From CAYSWS01 sp964434935 (GTDB taxonomy: Bacteria; Patescibacteriota; WWE3; UBA101185; UBA10185), in NCBI GenBank assembly GCA_964434935.1, contig CAYSWS010000006.1:1-52817 (forward strand): DNA of 52,817 nucleotides. Reading direction: 5' to 3'. Numbering within the stretch: position 1 is the first letter of the stretch; the number at the start of each line of letters is the position of its first letter. The translations under genes and the position numbers were made by a program. The notes under the pieces are model-generated. The model was not told the origin of the DNA, did no database searches, and saw only the letters and a list, made by a program, of their open reading frames with translations. Positions 17,212-25,799 of the stretch are shown here, piece by piece.

Positions 17212-18294
17212 ATGTCCCAAAGAAAAGCCAGCAAGGACAATGAAGAAAAGAAAGTAGACGCGGCTAAAAAAAATAGGGAGATCGCTCTAAATTCTGCCAT
17301 GGAACAAATAGAAAAGAATTTTGGCAAAGGTTCGATCATGAAACTGGGAGACAGACCGGACCAAGGAGATTTTCCGGCTATTCCCACGGGATCCATTGCT
17401 CTGGACATCGCTTTAGGTATTGGAGGAGTACCCCGAGGCAGGATAGTGGAAATATATGGACCGGAGTCATCGGGCAAGACTACCTTGATACAGCACATCA
17501 TGGCAGAAACACAAAAAATGGGAGGCACGGCCGCTCTGATCGACGCCGAGCATGCCTTCGACCCGATCTATGCGGAAAAAACCGGTGTGGATGTGGAAGA
17601 ACTTTTAATATCCCAGCCTGATACCGGTGAACAAGCTCTGGATATAGCTGAGACTTTGATCAGATCAAATGCCGTGGACCTTATCGCCATAGATTCTGTA
17701 GCTGCCTTGGTGCCTAGAGCTGAGATCGAAGGTGAGATCGGGGACAGCCACATAGCTTTGCAGGCCAGGCTCATGAGCCAGTCTTTAAGGAGATTAGCCG
17801 GAACCATCAGCAAATCAAAATGTACGGTAGTTTTTACTAACCAACTGAGGATGAAGGTGGGAGTAATGTTCGGCAACCCGGAGATCACGCCCGGAGGAAA
17901 AGCCTTAAAGTACTACGCTTCGGTGAGGATGGAGATCAGAAAGATCCAAACTCTCAAGGAAGGTGAAGAATTCTCCGGTATCAAAGCCAGGGTGAAGGTG
18001 GTAAAAAATAAGGTCGCCCCGCCTTTTAGAGTGGCAGAGTTTGATATCATGTTCAAGGAAGGTATCAGCAAAGAAGGTAACATTCTGGATGTAGGCGTGG
18101 ATTTTGGCATTATCAAAAAAAGCGGCTCCTGGTTCGAATATGACGGGGAAAAGTTAGGGCAGGGACGGGAAGCGGCCAAGAACTTTTTACGGGAAAACGT
18201 GAGGATCAGAAATAGCATTGAAAAAAAGATCAGAGCCGGTGTGACAGGTGAAGAAGTACCTATGGAAATAGGTGGAGATCATGAAGAGCACTAG
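17212..18294 (+). CDS. recA: Recombinase RecA
   Basis: 360 residues. Walker A is GPESSGKTT, Walker B the LIAIDSVAALVPRAEIEGE region, loop L1 and L2 segments are present, and VFTNQLRMKVGVMFGNPEITPGG-type core motifs follow. The C-terminal acidic region is short (GGDHEEH). It forms the strand-exchange filament in homologous recombination. It is preceded by a Lys-rich N-terminal extension of about 20 residues. A GAAAGG Shine-Dalgarno supports the start. recX overlaps its 3' end. Confidence 0.98.
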   Translation: MSQRKASKDNEEKKVDAAKKNREIALNSAMEQIEKNFGKGSIMKLGDRPDQGDFPAIPTGSIALDIALGIGGVPRGRIVEIYGPESSGKTTLIQHIMAETQKMGGTAALIDAEHAFDPIYAEKTGVDVEELLISQPDTGEQALDIAETLIRSNAVDLIAIDSVAALVPRAEIEGEIGDSHIALQARLMSQSLRRLAGTISKSKCTVVFTNQLRMKVGVMFGNPEITPGGKALKYYASVRMEIRKIQTLKEGEEFSGIKARVKVVKNKVAPPFRVAEFDIMFKEGISKEGNILDVGVDFGIIKKSGSWFEYDGEKLGQGREAAKNFLRENVRIRNSIEKKIRAGVTGEEVPMEIGGDHEEH

Positions 18295-18808
18295 CCCTTT
18301 TGATGATGTCAGCTCCAAGATAAAAGAAATAATCACACTAAAGATCATTAACTTTATTTCTTATAAACCCAGAAGCCAAAAAGAAATATCAGATAGACTT
18401 GATAAATATCTTGGCCGCTATAAAAAGATCAATTCCCAGGAAAAAACAACCCTGAGGGATGACGTGCTCAAACATTTGCAAGAGGTTAACCTGGTGGACG
18501 ATGATTACTTTGCTCAAACCTTTGTGGCGCAAAAGCTAAGATCCCCAAAACCGGAAAGCAAGATAAAAATAAGACAATTTCTCATGAGAAAAGGCGTACC
18601 CACAACAATTATAGATAAGGCCATGAAAGCTTATTCTGATGAAACAGAGGAGGAGAAGATGATAAAAGATGCCAGAAAGAAACTTTCCACTCTGAGAAAT
18701 ACGCCCCCTTTGCGGAAAAGAAAAAAGCTTTATGAATATCTGGCCAGGAAAGGTTATCCATTTTCCAGGATCAGAGCTATTGTTGACAGGGAGCTTGAGG
18801 TGAAATAG
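18281..18808 (+). CDS. recX: Regulatory protein RecX
   Basis: 175 residues from ATG 18281, overlapping recA by 14 nt; a GTG at 18272 is an alternative. GGTGGAG just upstream of the ATG supports the choice. The sequence shows the repeated three-helix units of RecX: ISYKPRSQKEISDRL, VDDDYFAQTFVAQKL, KIRQFLMRKGVP and YLARKGYPFSRIRAIV. RecX modulates RecA filaments, and the overlap implies translational coupling to recA. A weak hairpin terminator follows about 95 nt downstream. Confidence 0.9.
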   Translation: MKSTSPFDDVSSKIKEIITLKIINFISYKPRSQKEISDRLDKYLGRYKKINSQEKTTLRDDVLKHLQEVNLVDDDYFAQTFVAQKLRSPKPESKIKIRQFLMRKGVPTTIIDKAMKAYSDETEEEKMIKDARKKLSTLRNTPPLRKRKKLYEYLARKGYPFSRIRAIVDRELEVK

Positions 18809-18901
18809 AATCTGTCTGGGAAATATATTGGAACTGACAATTATTGTTTTAATTATATGAATACGTTCTTAAAACAAAATCGGATACACTTGCTCATCTA
18901 A

Positions 18902-18929
18902 GCTGTATTAACAATAAATTTAATACAGC
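18902..18929 (+). terminator. Hairpin downstream of recX
   Basis: Perfect 10-bp stem (GCTGTATTAA / TTAATACAGC) with an 8-nt loop. It is followed only by CATTTCTG, so the T tail is poor. It may be a weak terminator of recA-recX or a structure in the rny leader. The rest of 18809-18998 is AT-rich without a gene. Confidence 0.45.
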
Positions 18930-18998
18930 CATTTCTGCTGCCACAAAATTATTTCCCATTTAGAAAAGTTAATTAGTTCAAAAAGGAGAATTAAGGTT

Positions 18999-20468
18999 AT
19001 GTTCGATAAGTTTTTCAAAAAACTGAAAACTAAGGAAGAGGCTGTTGTCAAGGAAATTGATGATTCGAGATTAGCGGAAGTTAGAGCTAAAGCTAAGGAG
19101 ATCATCCTGGAAGCCAAAGATGAGGCGCTAAAGTTGCGTACAGCGGCGGAAGAGGAAACTAGGAACATCAAGGCTAAAATAATAGAGGAAGAGAAGAAAA
19201 TAGCTTCTCAAAAAGGAGAAGTGGAGTCTAAGTTAAGAGAGCTGGATGAAAAATCAAAGACATTAAAAAAGGCCAAGGAAGCCATTGAAAAAATGCAGGA
19301 AGAGGCTGAGGAGCTGCTAAGAAACAGAAAGACAAAACTGGAAAGTGTGGCTTCCATGACCAAAGATGAGGCCAGGAATCAATTGCTGAGGCAGGTGGAT
19401 AAAGAGCTTAGGGAGGAAAAAGCCAAAAAGATCAGAGCTATGCAGGAAGAGGTCAAAAAAGATGTGGATGAAGAAGCCAAGCAGTTGCTGGTGGATGCCA
19501 TGAGGTTTGGCTCAACCGATTATGTGGTCGAGTACACCACGTCCAAAGTGAAATTACCTGATGATGACCTAAAAGGAAGGATTATCGGCAAGGAAGGCAG
19601 GAACATCAGAACCTTGGAAGAATTGACCGGCGTAGAGTTCGATCTTGATTCCAGTCCGGGTGAGATCCTGTTATCCAGCTTTGATCCCATAAGAAGAGAG
19701 GTGGCCAGAGTGTCTCTAGAAAGGCTTATCAAGGATGGGAGGATCCAGCCGGCCAGAATAGAAGACACCGTAAATCAGACCAAAGAAGAGATAGACCACT
19801 TAATATACAAGGCGGGAGAAGATCTCTGTCATAGGGTAGGTGCTTATAATGTGCCCAAAGACCTGATCTACATGCTGGGTAAGTTCAAGTACAGATTTTC
19901 TTACGGCCAGAATATGATCGAACACACTTTGGAAGAGACAAAAATGGGTGTGGCATTGGCTCATGAACTTGATGCCAACGTGGATGTGGTCAGACTAGGT
20001 TGCCTCTTTCACGATATAGGTAAAATTGTGACCGAGGATGAGGGCTCTCATATCCAATTGGGAGTGGACCTGCTAAATAAATATAATGTGCAGACTGAGG
20101 TTGTGAACTGTGTAGCCGAGCATCATGAGGACAAACCCTTTACTTCCATAGAATCAGCCATCGTCAACCTGGTGGATCATGTTAGTGGCGCCAGACCTGG
20201 AGCCAGAGGTGAGGATTACGAATCTTATGTGAAGAGAATGAAGGCCTTGGAGGACGCCGCTTTGCAATTTGACGGTGTGGATAGGGCTTATGCCATATCA
20301 GCCGGCAGAGAGGTGAGGGTTTTTGTCGAACCTACAAAAGTTGATGATGAGTCTACGGAGTTCCTGGCTCGGGAGATTGCCAAGAAGATAGAGCTTGAAC
20401 AAACTTATCCCGGCGTGGTAAAAGTAACAGTAATAAGGGAAACCAGGGTAACAGAGACAGCAAAATAG
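18999..20468 (+). CDS. rny: Ribonuclease Y without an evident membrane anchor
   Basis: 489 residues. A long charged coiled coil (about 15-165) is followed by a KH domain (GRIIGKEGRNIRTLE at 193-207) and an HD domain (H309; GCLFHDIGK with H338-D339). RNase Y starts mRNA decay by endonucleolytic cleavage. The usual N-terminal membrane helix is not visible: the protein opens MFDKFFKKLKTKEEAVVKE, at most an amphipathic helix. AAAGGAG 10 nt upstream supports this start. Downstream lie a small membrane protein and a YmdB-like phosphoesterase. Confidence 0.95.
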   Translation: MFDKFFKKLKTKEEAVVKEIDDSRLAEVRAKAKEIILEAKDEALKLRTAAEEETRNIKAKIIEEEKKIASQKGEVESKLRELDEKSKTLKKAKEAIEKMQEEAEELLRNRKTKLESVASMTKDEARNQLLRQVDKELREEKAKKIRAMQEEVKKDVDEEAKQLLVDAMRFGSTDYVVEYTTSKVKLPDDDLKGRIIGKEGRNIRTLEELTGVEFDLDSSPGEILLSSFDPIRREVARVSLERLIKDGRIQPARIEDTVNQTKEEIDHLIYKAGEDLCHRVGAYNVPKDLIYMLGKFKYRFSYGQNMIEHTLEETKMGVALAHELDANVDVVRLGCLFHDIGKIVTEDEGSHIQLGVDLLNKYNVQTEVVNCVAEHHEDKPFTSIESAIVNLVDHVSGARPGARGEDYESYVKRMKALEDAALQFDGVDRAYAISAGREVRVFVEPTKVDDESTEFLAREIAKKIELEQTYPGVVKVTVIRETRVTETAK

Positions 20469-20488
20469 TCGAAGAAGAAAAGTGATCT

Positions 20489-20704
20489 ATGTTTTATTTA
20501 CTAGCATTATTACTTTTTATAATTTTGGCCTATGTGTTTATTAAACTTTTGAGCTCAATGGTCAAGGGGTGCATGATGGCGGTTTTTGTGTTGGTATTGG
20601 TGCTGCTGGTTGGTTTGTTCATCAGGTCTGCCAAAGAGCCCGTTTCCGTGCTTGGTCTTTATAAAATTGACAACTACAATGTTGTTAGGTTGAGAAACTT
20701 ATGA
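20489..20704 (+). CDS. Small two-helix membrane protein
   Basis: 71 residues with two predicted membrane helices (about 2-19 and 28-46) and a short polar tail. No family is recognised. It sits 20 nt after rny and its stop overlaps the start of the phosphoesterase gene (ATGA), so it is expressed with both. One speculation is that it supplies a membrane contact for the anchor-less RNase Y. Confidence 0.65.
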   Translation: MFYLLALLLFIILAYVFIKLLSSMVKGCMMAVFVLVLVLLVGLFIRSAKEPVSVLGLYKIDNYNVVRLRNL

Positions 20705-21471
20705 AAATACTATTTATTGGCGACATTGTGGCCAGTCCCGGTAGGACCATGGTCAAAGAATTGCTTCCCGATCTGATCAAAAAACATAAAGTGGATTTGA
20801 CCTTGGCTAATGCTGAGAATTTGGCTCATGGCAGAGGCGCTACCCGAGGAACCATAGAAGAGATGATGAGCGTAGGAGTTGATTACTTTACCAGCGGAGA
20901 CCATATTTTTTGGCAAAAGGGTTTCGAAGATGATATTGAAGATCTTCCGGTCATTAGACCCGCTAATTTTCCTCCCGGACATCCCGGGGAGGGTCATGCC
21001 GTGATAGATGTGGGTAAGCATGGCAAAGTCTTGTTGATCAATCTACTGGGAAGGGTATTTCTGAACGAAAGAGTGGATGATCCTTTCAGGACCGCGGATG
21101 AGATCCTTTTGCAATATAAACATGAAGACATTACTTTTAGCCTGGTAGATTTCCACGCCGAGGCTTCCAGTGAAAAATACGCCTTGGGGTTTTATTTGGA
21201 TGGCCGGGTGGGGGCTGTAGTGGGAACCCATACCCATGTTCCCACTTGTGACGGCATGGTACTGCCCAAGAAAACCTTGTTCCTAAGCGATATCGGCATG
21301 ACAGGTGTAGTAGACTCAGTGCTGGGAGTTGAAAAAGAAATAATTATCAAATATTATTTATCCGGGCAAAATCAGAAGTTCGAATGGGAAAACGCTGGTA
21401 GAAAAGCCTTTCGCGGTGTATTATTAGATACACAGAAGAGTTCTATTGAAAGATTGGACTTCATGTCTTAA
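20701..21471 (+). CDS. YmdB-like metallophosphoesterase (TIGR00282 type)
   Basis: 256 residues, the family length. Metal-site residues by position: D8 (FIGDIVASPGR), E39-N40 (NAENLAHGRG), H68 (SGDHIFW), H152 (DFHAEASSEK) and H177/H179 (GTHTHVPTCD). Position 67, Asn in Bacillus YmdB (GNH), is Asp here (GDH). The family hydrolyses 2',3'-cyclic nucleotides and, in Bacillus, is encoded beside RNase Y, as here. It starts in an ATGA overlap with the small membrane protein. Confidence 0.88.
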   Translation: MKILFIGDIVASPGRTMVKELLPDLIKKHKVDLTLANAENLAHGRGATRGTIEEMMSVGVDYFTSGDHIFWQKGFEDDIEDLPVIRPANFPPGHPGEGHAVIDVGKHGKVLLINLLGRVFLNERVDDPFRTADEILLQYKHEDITFSLVDFHAEASSEKYALGFYLDGRVGAVVGTHTHVPTCDGMVLPKKTLFLSDIGMTGVVDSVLGVEKEIIIKYYLSGQNQKFEWENAGRKAFRGVLLDTQKSSIERLDFMS

Positions 21472-21509
21472 AAACTAACAATAGAATTTCCGGCTATTAT
21501 TGAAAATTT

Positions 21510-21518
21510 TGTTATAAA
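21510..21518 (+). promoter_or_regulatory. Extended -10 promoter of the HU gene
   Basis: TGtTATAAA. Predicted transcription starts near 21525, at a small hairpin (TTGCC-ACCA-GGCAA, 21524-21537). This gives a leader of about 60 nt with a structured 5' end. Confidence 0.5.
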
Positions 21519-21585
21519 TTTTTTTGCCACCAGGCAACCCAAAAGGCAGTAGTCTTAAGGGCAAGTTTGAAGGGGGGTGTTTTAA

Positions 21586-21858
21586 GTGACCAAAATGGAC
21601 CTAATCGCAGCCATCGCTGACAAAGCTGGCATGACAAAAGTAGATGCATCCAAAGCATTGGACGCACTAGCTGATACTTTAAAATCAGCACTGAGCAGAG
21701 GTGAAAAAGTTACTTGGACAGGAGTTGGAACTTTCGAAGTGAGATCAAGAGCAGCCAGAATGGGAAGAAATCCTCAAACAGGAGCTCCTCTTCACATTCC
21801 TGCTAGCAAAACACCTGCTTTCAAATCAGGAAAAGGTTTGAAGGATGCAGTTAGATAA
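21586..21858 (+). CDS. hup: HU-family nucleoid protein
   Basis: 90 residues, the exact HU length, with MTKMDLIAAIADKAGMTK opening and the DNA-binding arm (RAARMGRNPQTGAPLHIPA) ending FKSGKGLKDAV. It bends and compacts DNA as a dimer. The GTG start is chosen because GGGGGGTG lies 6 nt upstream; the ATG 9 nt further in is too distant. It is monocistronic: own promoter and a strong terminator directly after. Confidence 0.96.
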   Translation: MTKMDLIAAIADKAGMTKVDASKALDALADTLKSALSRGEKVTWTGVGTFEVRSRAARMGRNPQTGAPLHIPASKTPAFKSGKGLKDAVR

Positions 21859-21881
21859 TAAATATCTGACTTGGAAATGAA

Positions 21882-21916
21882 TTTAGCCTCCGTTTATACG
21901 GGGGCTAAATTTTTTT
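21882..21916 (+). terminator. Intrinsic terminator of the HU gene
   Basis: 12-bp stem (TTTAGCCTCCGT / ACGGGGGCTAAA, one G-U pair), 4-nt loop TTAT, followed by a run of seven T. Confidence 0.92.
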
Positions 21917-21937
21917 ATATCGACTCTTGATTGTGGG

Positions 21938-21946
21938 TGTTAAAAT
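21938..21946 (+). promoter_or_regulatory. Extended -10 promoter of dnaJ
   Basis: TGtTAAAAT ending 6 nt before the ATG. There is no Shine-Dalgarno element in the remaining ACCCTC. Confidence 0.6.
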
Positions 21947-21952
21947 ACCCTC

Positions 21953-22894
21953 ATGGCATCAAGCAGAGATTATTATGAGGTTCTGGGCTTAGACAAAAAA
22001 GCCTCAGAAGATGATATAAAAAAGGCTTATAGGAAACTGGCACGAGAGCATCATCCCGATATGGTAAGTCAAGCGGATAAGGCAGCGGCAGAGAAGAGGT
22101 TCAAGGAGATTAATGAGGCTTACCAAGTACTAAGCGATCCCCAAAAGAGAAAAATGTATGACCAGTTCGGACATGCGGGTACAAACTATGCCGGTGGTCA
22201 GGGGCAGAGCCCTTTTGGCGGGGGTTCTGCTAACGCCGGAGGTTGGGGGCCTTTTACCTATACGTACACAACATCAGGTGGAGGCGGAGGAGATGAATTC
22301 GACCCTTTTGATATCTTTGAGGATTTTTTTGGTTTCAGAGGATTTGGCAGCCGTAGGCCTAAAAAGGGAAAGAACCTTTATTACGAACTTCACGTTGATT
22401 TCAAAGATGCCGTGTTCGGATTGGAAAAGGTAATTAATGTGGAGAGCGGTAAGGTCAAAGTAAAGATACCTGCCGGGGTGCACAACGGTACGGAGATAAG
22501 ATTTAGCGGTAAGGGGATGTCCGGTCCTAATGGCGCTCCGGCGGGAGATCTTTTCCTGACCATTCGTGTGAAAATGCCGGAAGTGTTCAAGAGGATGGGC
22601 AATACATTGACCACGTTGGTAGAGATAGACATGGTGCAGGCAGCCTTGGGTGATACAGTGGAAGTGTGGGTGGTTGACCTGGATAAACCTGACGGCATGA
22701 GTAAAGCAAAAGTTAAGATACCGTCCGGCACACAACCTGGTACGCAAATAAGATTGAGGGGAAAGGGTCTTCCCATAATTAATAATGAGAAAAAACAGGG
22801 CGATGTATTGATACAGGTAATTGTCAAGGTGCCAAAAAGTATGTCCAAAAAACAGAAGGAAATTCTCAAAGAATACTTGGACACTATCGCTTGA
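21953..22894 (+). CDS. dnaJ: DnaJ/CbpA-type co-chaperone without zinc finger
   Basis: 313 residues. The J domain (1-70) has the HPD motif in REHHPDMV. A Gly/Phe-rich linker (about 75-140) is followed by two C-terminal substrate-binding domains. The four CxxCxGxG repeats are missing at the expected place (GLEKVINVESGKVKVKIPAG), so this is a type II (CbpA-like) protein. It stimulates DnaK ATPase; no dnaK or grpE lies nearby. It is flanked by terminators and thus monocistronic. Confidence 0.93.
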   Translation: MASSRDYYEVLGLDKKASEDDIKKAYRKLAREHHPDMVSQADKAAAEKRFKEINEAYQVLSDPQKRKMYDQFGHAGTNYAGGQGQSPFGGGSANAGGWGPFTYTYTTSGGGGGDEFDPFDIFEDFFGFRGFGSRRPKKGKNLYYELHVDFKDAVFGLEKVINVESGKVKVKIPAGVHNGTEIRFSGKGMSGPNGAPAGDLFLTIRVKMPEVFKRMGNTLTTLVEIDMVQAALGDTVEVWVVDLDKPDGMSKAKVKIPSGTQPGTQIRLRGKGLPIINNEKKQGDVLIQVIVKVPKSMSKKQKEILKEYLDTIA

Positions 22895-22961
22895 GTTTAT
22901 TGACCGAAAACCCGTTTTGTGCTAATTTATCAGGGGTAAAAGGTATATATTTTAGGAATTT

Positions 22962-22985
22962 GGTGGGGTTTTTCTCCACCTTTTT
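22962..22985 (+). terminator. Terminator after dnaJ, or attenuator ahead of nusA
   Basis: 7-bp stem (GGTGGGG / CTCCACC, one G-U), 5-nt T loop, T5 tail. It lies only 11 nt before the nusA ATG, so nusA must use a promoter inside or right after it, or rely on read-through. Confidence 0.85.
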
Positions 22986-22996
22986 AATTAGAGAAT

Positions 22997-24172
22997 ATGG
23001 CAGTAACAGAATTTAATGCAGCCCTCAACCAGGTGGCTACGGAAAGAGGCATACCGGTATCAGCGGTAGTGGAATCTATTAAAGTAGCTCTGGCCTCGGC
23101 ATATAAAAAGGATCGAAAAGAGCACGACGAGAACGTGGAAATTGAAGAAGTAGAAGTAGAGTTGAATCCGGAAACAGGCGAAGCCAGGATCTTAAAAGAA
23201 GGCGAAGACGTTACTCCTTCCGGTTTTGGCAGAATTGCCGCGCAAACCGCCAAACAGGTTATTTTGCAAAAGATCAGAGAAACCGAGAAAGAAGTCACTT
23301 TCGATGAGTTCAAAGGCAAGCTTGGCACTATCATTACGGCAAATGTCTTCAAAGTCGAACCCAATGTGGTCATTCTTGATCTGGGAAAACCTTATGCCTA
23401 TGGCGTCATGCCCATCTCTGAGCAAGTGCCCACAGAGCAGTATCGCATGAACCAGCGTTTGAAGGTGCTGGTCAAAGACATCAGGGATTCCAACAAAGGA
23501 CCGGAGATCATTGTCAGCCGGTCTGATCCCAAGTTCATTGAAGAGTTGTTCGCTCAGGAAGTGCCTGAGATTGCCTCAGGTACGGTAAAAATCGAAGCCA
23601 TTGCCAGAGAACCCGGTTCCAGGACAAAAATGGCCGTTTCCTCATCTGATGAAAAGATAGATCCAGTAGGCAGTTGCGTGGGACAAAAAGGTGTGAGAGT
23701 ACAGTCGATAATTGCTGAACTCTACGGAGAAAAAATAGACATCATTCCTTATTCTTCCACCACAGAGAGATTTATAGCTGCATCGCTATCTCCTGCCATG
23801 GTCACGGAGGTTGTTCTGGACGAAGACGAGAGGCGAGCTACGGTTTCCGTACCGGAAGATCAACAAAGCTTAGCCATAGGTAAAGAAGGCCAGAACGCCA
23901 GATTAGCCAATAAACTGACCAGATGGAAGATAGACATAAAAGGTGCCGCTGGTGTGTTTGGTGTCAAAGAAGAAGCTGAGGACAGCGATGCCGAGGATAA
24001 GACGGTAAGAGGCATTTGGGACGAAACCATTAAAGAACAAAAGGGAGCCGAAAAAGAAGCCGAAGAACAGGCTGCAGCTGAGGAAGCCGCGGAAATGTTG
24101 AAAGCTGAAGCAGAGGATACCACAGAAGATACTAAGGAAGAAGAGGTGATTTCCGAACCTGTAGAAGAATAA
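22997..24172 (+). CDS. nusA: Transcription factor NusA
   Basis: 391 residues. N-terminal RNAP-binding domain, S1 domain (GTIITANVFKVEPNVVILDLG), KH1 (DPVGSCVGQKGVRVQSIIAEL) and KH2 (LAIGKEGQNARLANKLTRWKIDI) are followed by an acidic Glu/Ala-rich tail (about 325-391). NusA modulates pausing, termination and antitermination. It sits immediately after a terminator hairpin, which suggests autoregulated read-through. infB follows 27 nt downstream. The usual upstream rimP is absent here. Confidence 0.97.
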   Translation: MAVTEFNAALNQVATERGIPVSAVVESIKVALASAYKKDRKEHDENVEIEEVEVELNPETGEARILKEGEDVTPSGFGRIAAQTAKQVILQKIRETEKEVTFDEFKGKLGTIITANVFKVEPNVVILDLGKPYAYGVMPISEQVPTEQYRMNQRLKVLVKDIRDSNKGPEIIVSRSDPKFIEELFAQEVPEIASGTVKIEAIAREPGSRTKMAVSSSDEKIDPVGSCVGQKGVRVQSIIAELYGEKIDIIPYSSTTERFIAASLSPAMVTEVVLDEDERRATVSVPEDQQSLAIGKEGQNARLANKLTRWKIDIKGAAGVFGVKEEAEDSDAEDKTVRGIWDETIKEQKGAEKEAEEQAAAEEAAEMLKAEAEDTTEDTKEEEVISEPVEE

Positions 24173-24199
24173 AATGAGCTATTCGAGGATCAGAAATTT

Positions 24200-25690
24200 A
24201 TGCAAAATAGTAAGACAAACGAAAACAATAACATATTCAGAGCGCCCATCGTGGCCGTTATGGGCCATGTCGATCATGGCAAAACCAGCATTCTCGATGC
24301 TATCAGGCATACAGAGGTGCAAAAAGGTGAATATGGCGGTATAACACAGCATATAGGTGCCTATCAGATCACTCATCAAAATAAAAAAATAACTTTCATT
24401 GACACCCCCGGGCACGAAGCCTTTTCTCAGATGAGGGCCAGAGGTGGCAGGGCAGCTGATATTGTGGTGTTAGTGGTGGCGGCGGATGAAGGGGTCAAAC
24501 CTCAGACCAAAGAAGCCATTGCTCATACTAAAGCGGCAGGAGCAAAAATAATTGTGGCCATAAACAAGGTTGACCTGCCGGGAGCCGATCCGCAGAAAGT
24601 AAAACAACAATTGGCTCAGGAAAATATCATGGTCGAAGATTGGGGAGGGGATGTGGTTTGCGTGGAAGTATCGGCCAAAACCAAAGAAAAGCTGGACGAC
24701 CTCTTGGACGCCATTTTAGTCGTGGCCGAGCTTTTAGAGTTAAAATATGATGACACCTCTGAGGTAGAAGCCATGATCATAGAATCGAAAAAGGATAGAA
24801 AAAAAGGTGTGATCGTCTCTTGCATCGTGAGAAGCGGTACTTTAAAGCTGAGTGATGTGGTCATGGCCAGCGGGCATCAAGCCAAAGTGAAATCCATGAT
24901 GGGAGATAAGGGCGAAATGCTGACCCAGGCTGGGCCTAGCACTCCGGTGGAAATAATGGGATTCAAGGAGCCTCCTCAAGTTGGTGATCTGATCGTAGAA
25001 AAGGGTAGCGAACTGGCAGCTTTGTCGGCAGATGAGGCCAGAGAGGAGATCATCGGACAAGATACCAAAAGAGTGGTAGCTATAGTTGTCAGAGCAGACA
25101 CCCAGGGGACACTGGAGGCAGTGAAATCGAGTTTGGCCAATTTGGTCACCTCTAACGTGGGTTTGACCTTTTCCATAAAATTCTTATTGACGGCCACGGG
25201 AGATATTACTAGTTCAGACGTCATGTTGGCGCAAAACGGTGATGGTATAGTTTTAGGTTTTAACGTCAGGATACCCCAGGATATTGAAGATCTGGCCAGG
25301 GACCTGGGTGTGGTGGTCAAGTCCTATATGACCATTTATGATCTGGTCGATGATGTCATAAGTCTGCTTGAAGGTACCGCGGAAACAGAGGAGCAAAAGA
25401 TCAAGGGCAGAGCCCAGATTTTAAAACTGTTCAAGCTACCTTCCGGTGATAAGATCATGGGTTGCCGGGTGGACGCAGGGAGCTTCAAACTTAAAAATAG
25501 AGTGGCCTTTTACGATAAAAACCCGGCGGATCTGGTGGAAGATGATGTGCCGCTCTTCACTACTAGGATAAAGAAGTTAAAGATCGGCCGGGATGAGGTA
25601 GACACGGTAAGAAAAGGTCAGGAATGCGGTATGTTGACCAAACCGCAGTTCGACGATGTGCAAAAGGATATGTGGATAGAGATCATATAA
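24200..25690 (+). CDS. infB: Translation initiation factor IF-2, minimal form
   Basis: 496 residues, where bacterial IF2 is usually 650-900. It lacks the variable N-terminal region and begins almost directly with the G domain: GHVDHGKTS, DTPGHEAF, NKVD and SAK. Domain II, III and the C-terminal fMet-tRNA-binding domain follow (GDKIMGCRVDAGSFK to the end). It brings initiator tRNA to the 30S subunit. GAGG 10 nt upstream is a weak Shine-Dalgarno. It is co-transcribed with nusA; ylxR, ylxQ and rbfA are absent from this locus. Confidence 0.97.
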   Translation: MQNSKTNENNNIFRAPIVAVMGHVDHGKTSILDAIRHTEVQKGEYGGITQHIGAYQITHQNKKITFIDTPGHEAFSQMRARGGRAADIVVLVVAADEGVKPQTKEAIAHTKAAGAKIIVAINKVDLPGADPQKVKQQLAQENIMVEDWGGDVVCVEVSAKTKEKLDDLLDAILVVAELLELKYDDTSEVEAMIIESKKDRKKGVIVSCIVRSGTLKLSDVVMASGHQAKVKSMMGDKGEMLTQAGPSTPVEIMGFKEPPQVGDLIVEKGSELAALSADEAREEIIGQDTKRVVAIVVRADTQGTLEAVKSSLANLVTSNVGLTFSIKFLLTATGDITSSDVMLAQNGDGIVLGFNVRIPQDIEDLARDLGVVVKSYMTIYDLVDDVISLLEGTAETEEQKIKGRAQILKLFKLPSGDKIMGCRVDAGSFKLKNRVAFYDKNPADLVEDDVPLFTTRIKKLKIGRDEVDTVRKGQECGMLTKPQFDDVQKDMWIEII

Positions 25691-25707
25691 CCCTTTTAAT
25701 GGCAGGA

Positions 25708-25736
25708 TTGACGCTATAGGGCTATTATTGTATAAT
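25708..25736 (+). promoter_or_regulatory. Strong sigma70-like promoter downstream of infB
   Basis: TTGACG, 17-bp spacer, TATAAT, among the best consensus matches in the window. Transcription would start near 25743, giving a leader of about 57 nt before the DHH-like gene. No Shine-Dalgarno was noticed in it. Confidence 0.75.
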
Positions 25737-25799
25737 CCCCAAGTTAACAATACTAAATAAAGTGTTGGTCTGTTGCCCCAAATTTAGCCCATAAACTAT

